From: Streptomyces sp. CA-278952
Lineage (GTDB): Bacteria; Actinomycetota; Actinomycetes; Streptomycetales; Streptomycetaceae
DNA: 64,000 bases
Assembly: GCF_028747205.1 (NCBI RefSeq)
Contig: NZ_CP112880.1
Location: 4,526,001 to 4,590,000 of the forward strand
Direction: 5' to 3'
Made by a program: the position numbers and the translations under genes
Shown here: positions 63,770 to 64,000 of the stretch, one piece after another
Layout of the letters: every line of letters begins with the position of its first letter
Position numbering within the stretch: position 1 is the stretch's first letter
The notes under the pieces: model-generated
Database searches by the model: none
The model's input: the letters and a program-made list of their open reading frames with translations, nothing else
Told to the model about the DNA's origin: nothing

Positions 63770-64000
63770 GCGGGGAGGGCGCGGACCACGAGAGCGTCGG
63801 CCGCGACGAGCAGCTGACCGTGGTGCACGTGGTCCGCCACGGCGAGGTGCACAACCCGGACGGCGTGCTCTACGGGCGCCGCCCCGGCTACCACCTCTCC
63901 GACCTGGGCCGGAAGATGGCCGACCGGGTCGCCGACCACCTGGCGAAGCGCGACATCACCCATGTCGTGGCCTCTCCGCTGGAGCGCGCCCAGGAGACGG
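63766..64000 (+). CDS. Histidine phosphatase (phosphoglycerate mutase-like), partial
   Basis: The first 78 residues of a gene cut by the window edge. [20 protein letters not shown] contains the RHG phosphohistidine motif (Arg24-His25-Gly26), and [13 protein letters not shown] is the conserved second block. ATG at 63766 overlaps the hemL stop as ATGA, so it is co-translated with hemL. Family members hydrolyse small phosphate esters; specificity cannot be told from this fragment. Confidence 0.9.
   Translation, partial: MSGEGADHESVGRDEQLTVVHVVRHGEVHNPDGVLYGRRPGYHLSDLGRKMADRVADHLAKRDITHVVASPLERAQET

Overview
This is a stretch of a Streptomyces chromosome. GC content is very high, many starts are GTG or TTG, and start/stop overlaps (ATGA, GTGA, TTGA) are common. 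Gene content is diagnostic: the developmental sigma factor gene bldN with its anti-sigma gene rsbN, the BldD-target gene bdtA, the redox repressor rex fused into a hemACD operon, and an actinobacterial-type rRNA operon. The window is mostly conserved core, with one long accessory stretch (about 32.4-47.4 kb) and a smaller one (about 52.6-62.0 kb).

Region by region. 0-9 kb: a TetR regulator, ilvD (branched-chain amino acids), a membrane Ser/Thr kinase with a PQQ-type sensor domain, an SH3b protein, a two-gene ABC exporter behind an operator-covered promoter, and proC. 8.9-14.8 kb: rRNA promoters and leader, then 16S, 23S and 5S genes with no tRNA in the spacers, then a terminator. 14.8-21.7 kb: HAD phosphatase, MFS transporter, AcuC/HDAC-like deacetylase, a phosphatase-like protein, bdtA, the tiny ribosomal protein bS22, an epimerase-like protein and an acyltransferase. 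21.7-24 kb (minus strand): bldN and rsbN, with a promoter before rsbN that fits the sigma-BldN consensus. 24.3-32.4 kb: HAD-IB phosphatase, glutaredoxin-like protein, rex preceded by a Rex operator, then hemA-hemC-hemD (fused to a uroporphyrinogen methyltransferase) and hemB.

32.4-47.4 kb is accessory: a HEAT-repeat gene remnant, hypothetical proteins, an alpha/beta hydrolase, a DHFR-like reductase, a WhiJ-type XRE regulator with its DUF397 partner, a DUF4232 lipoprotein, a membrane-anchored XRE protein, a two-component system, a secreted protein and a membrane protein. The last four lie between two copies of a 41-bp sequence in inverted orientation, one of them beside a serine-recombinase remnant. 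Cardiolipin synthase/PLD and two small proteins follow. 47.4-51.2 kb: divergent argS and class I lysS. 51-62 kb: a DUF2637 membrane protein, two DUF3558-type lipoproteins, the RNA ligase rtcB facing a free-standing LAGLIDADG endonuclease-like gene, an SDR, a Mut7-C nuclease-like protein, an AraC regulator and small proteins. 62.4-64 kb: hemL and the start of a histidine phosphatase gene.

The main functional theme is tetrapyrrole synthesis under redox control: Rex controls hemACD, while hemB and hemL lie elsewhere in the window. The most unusual items are the LAGLIDADG/SANT-like gene beside rtcB, the inverted-repeat-flanked two-component island, the promoter/operator of a probably leaderless ABC exporter, a duplicated hemL N-terminus, and several short iterated repeats. 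All family calls come from reading motifs by eye; no database search was run.
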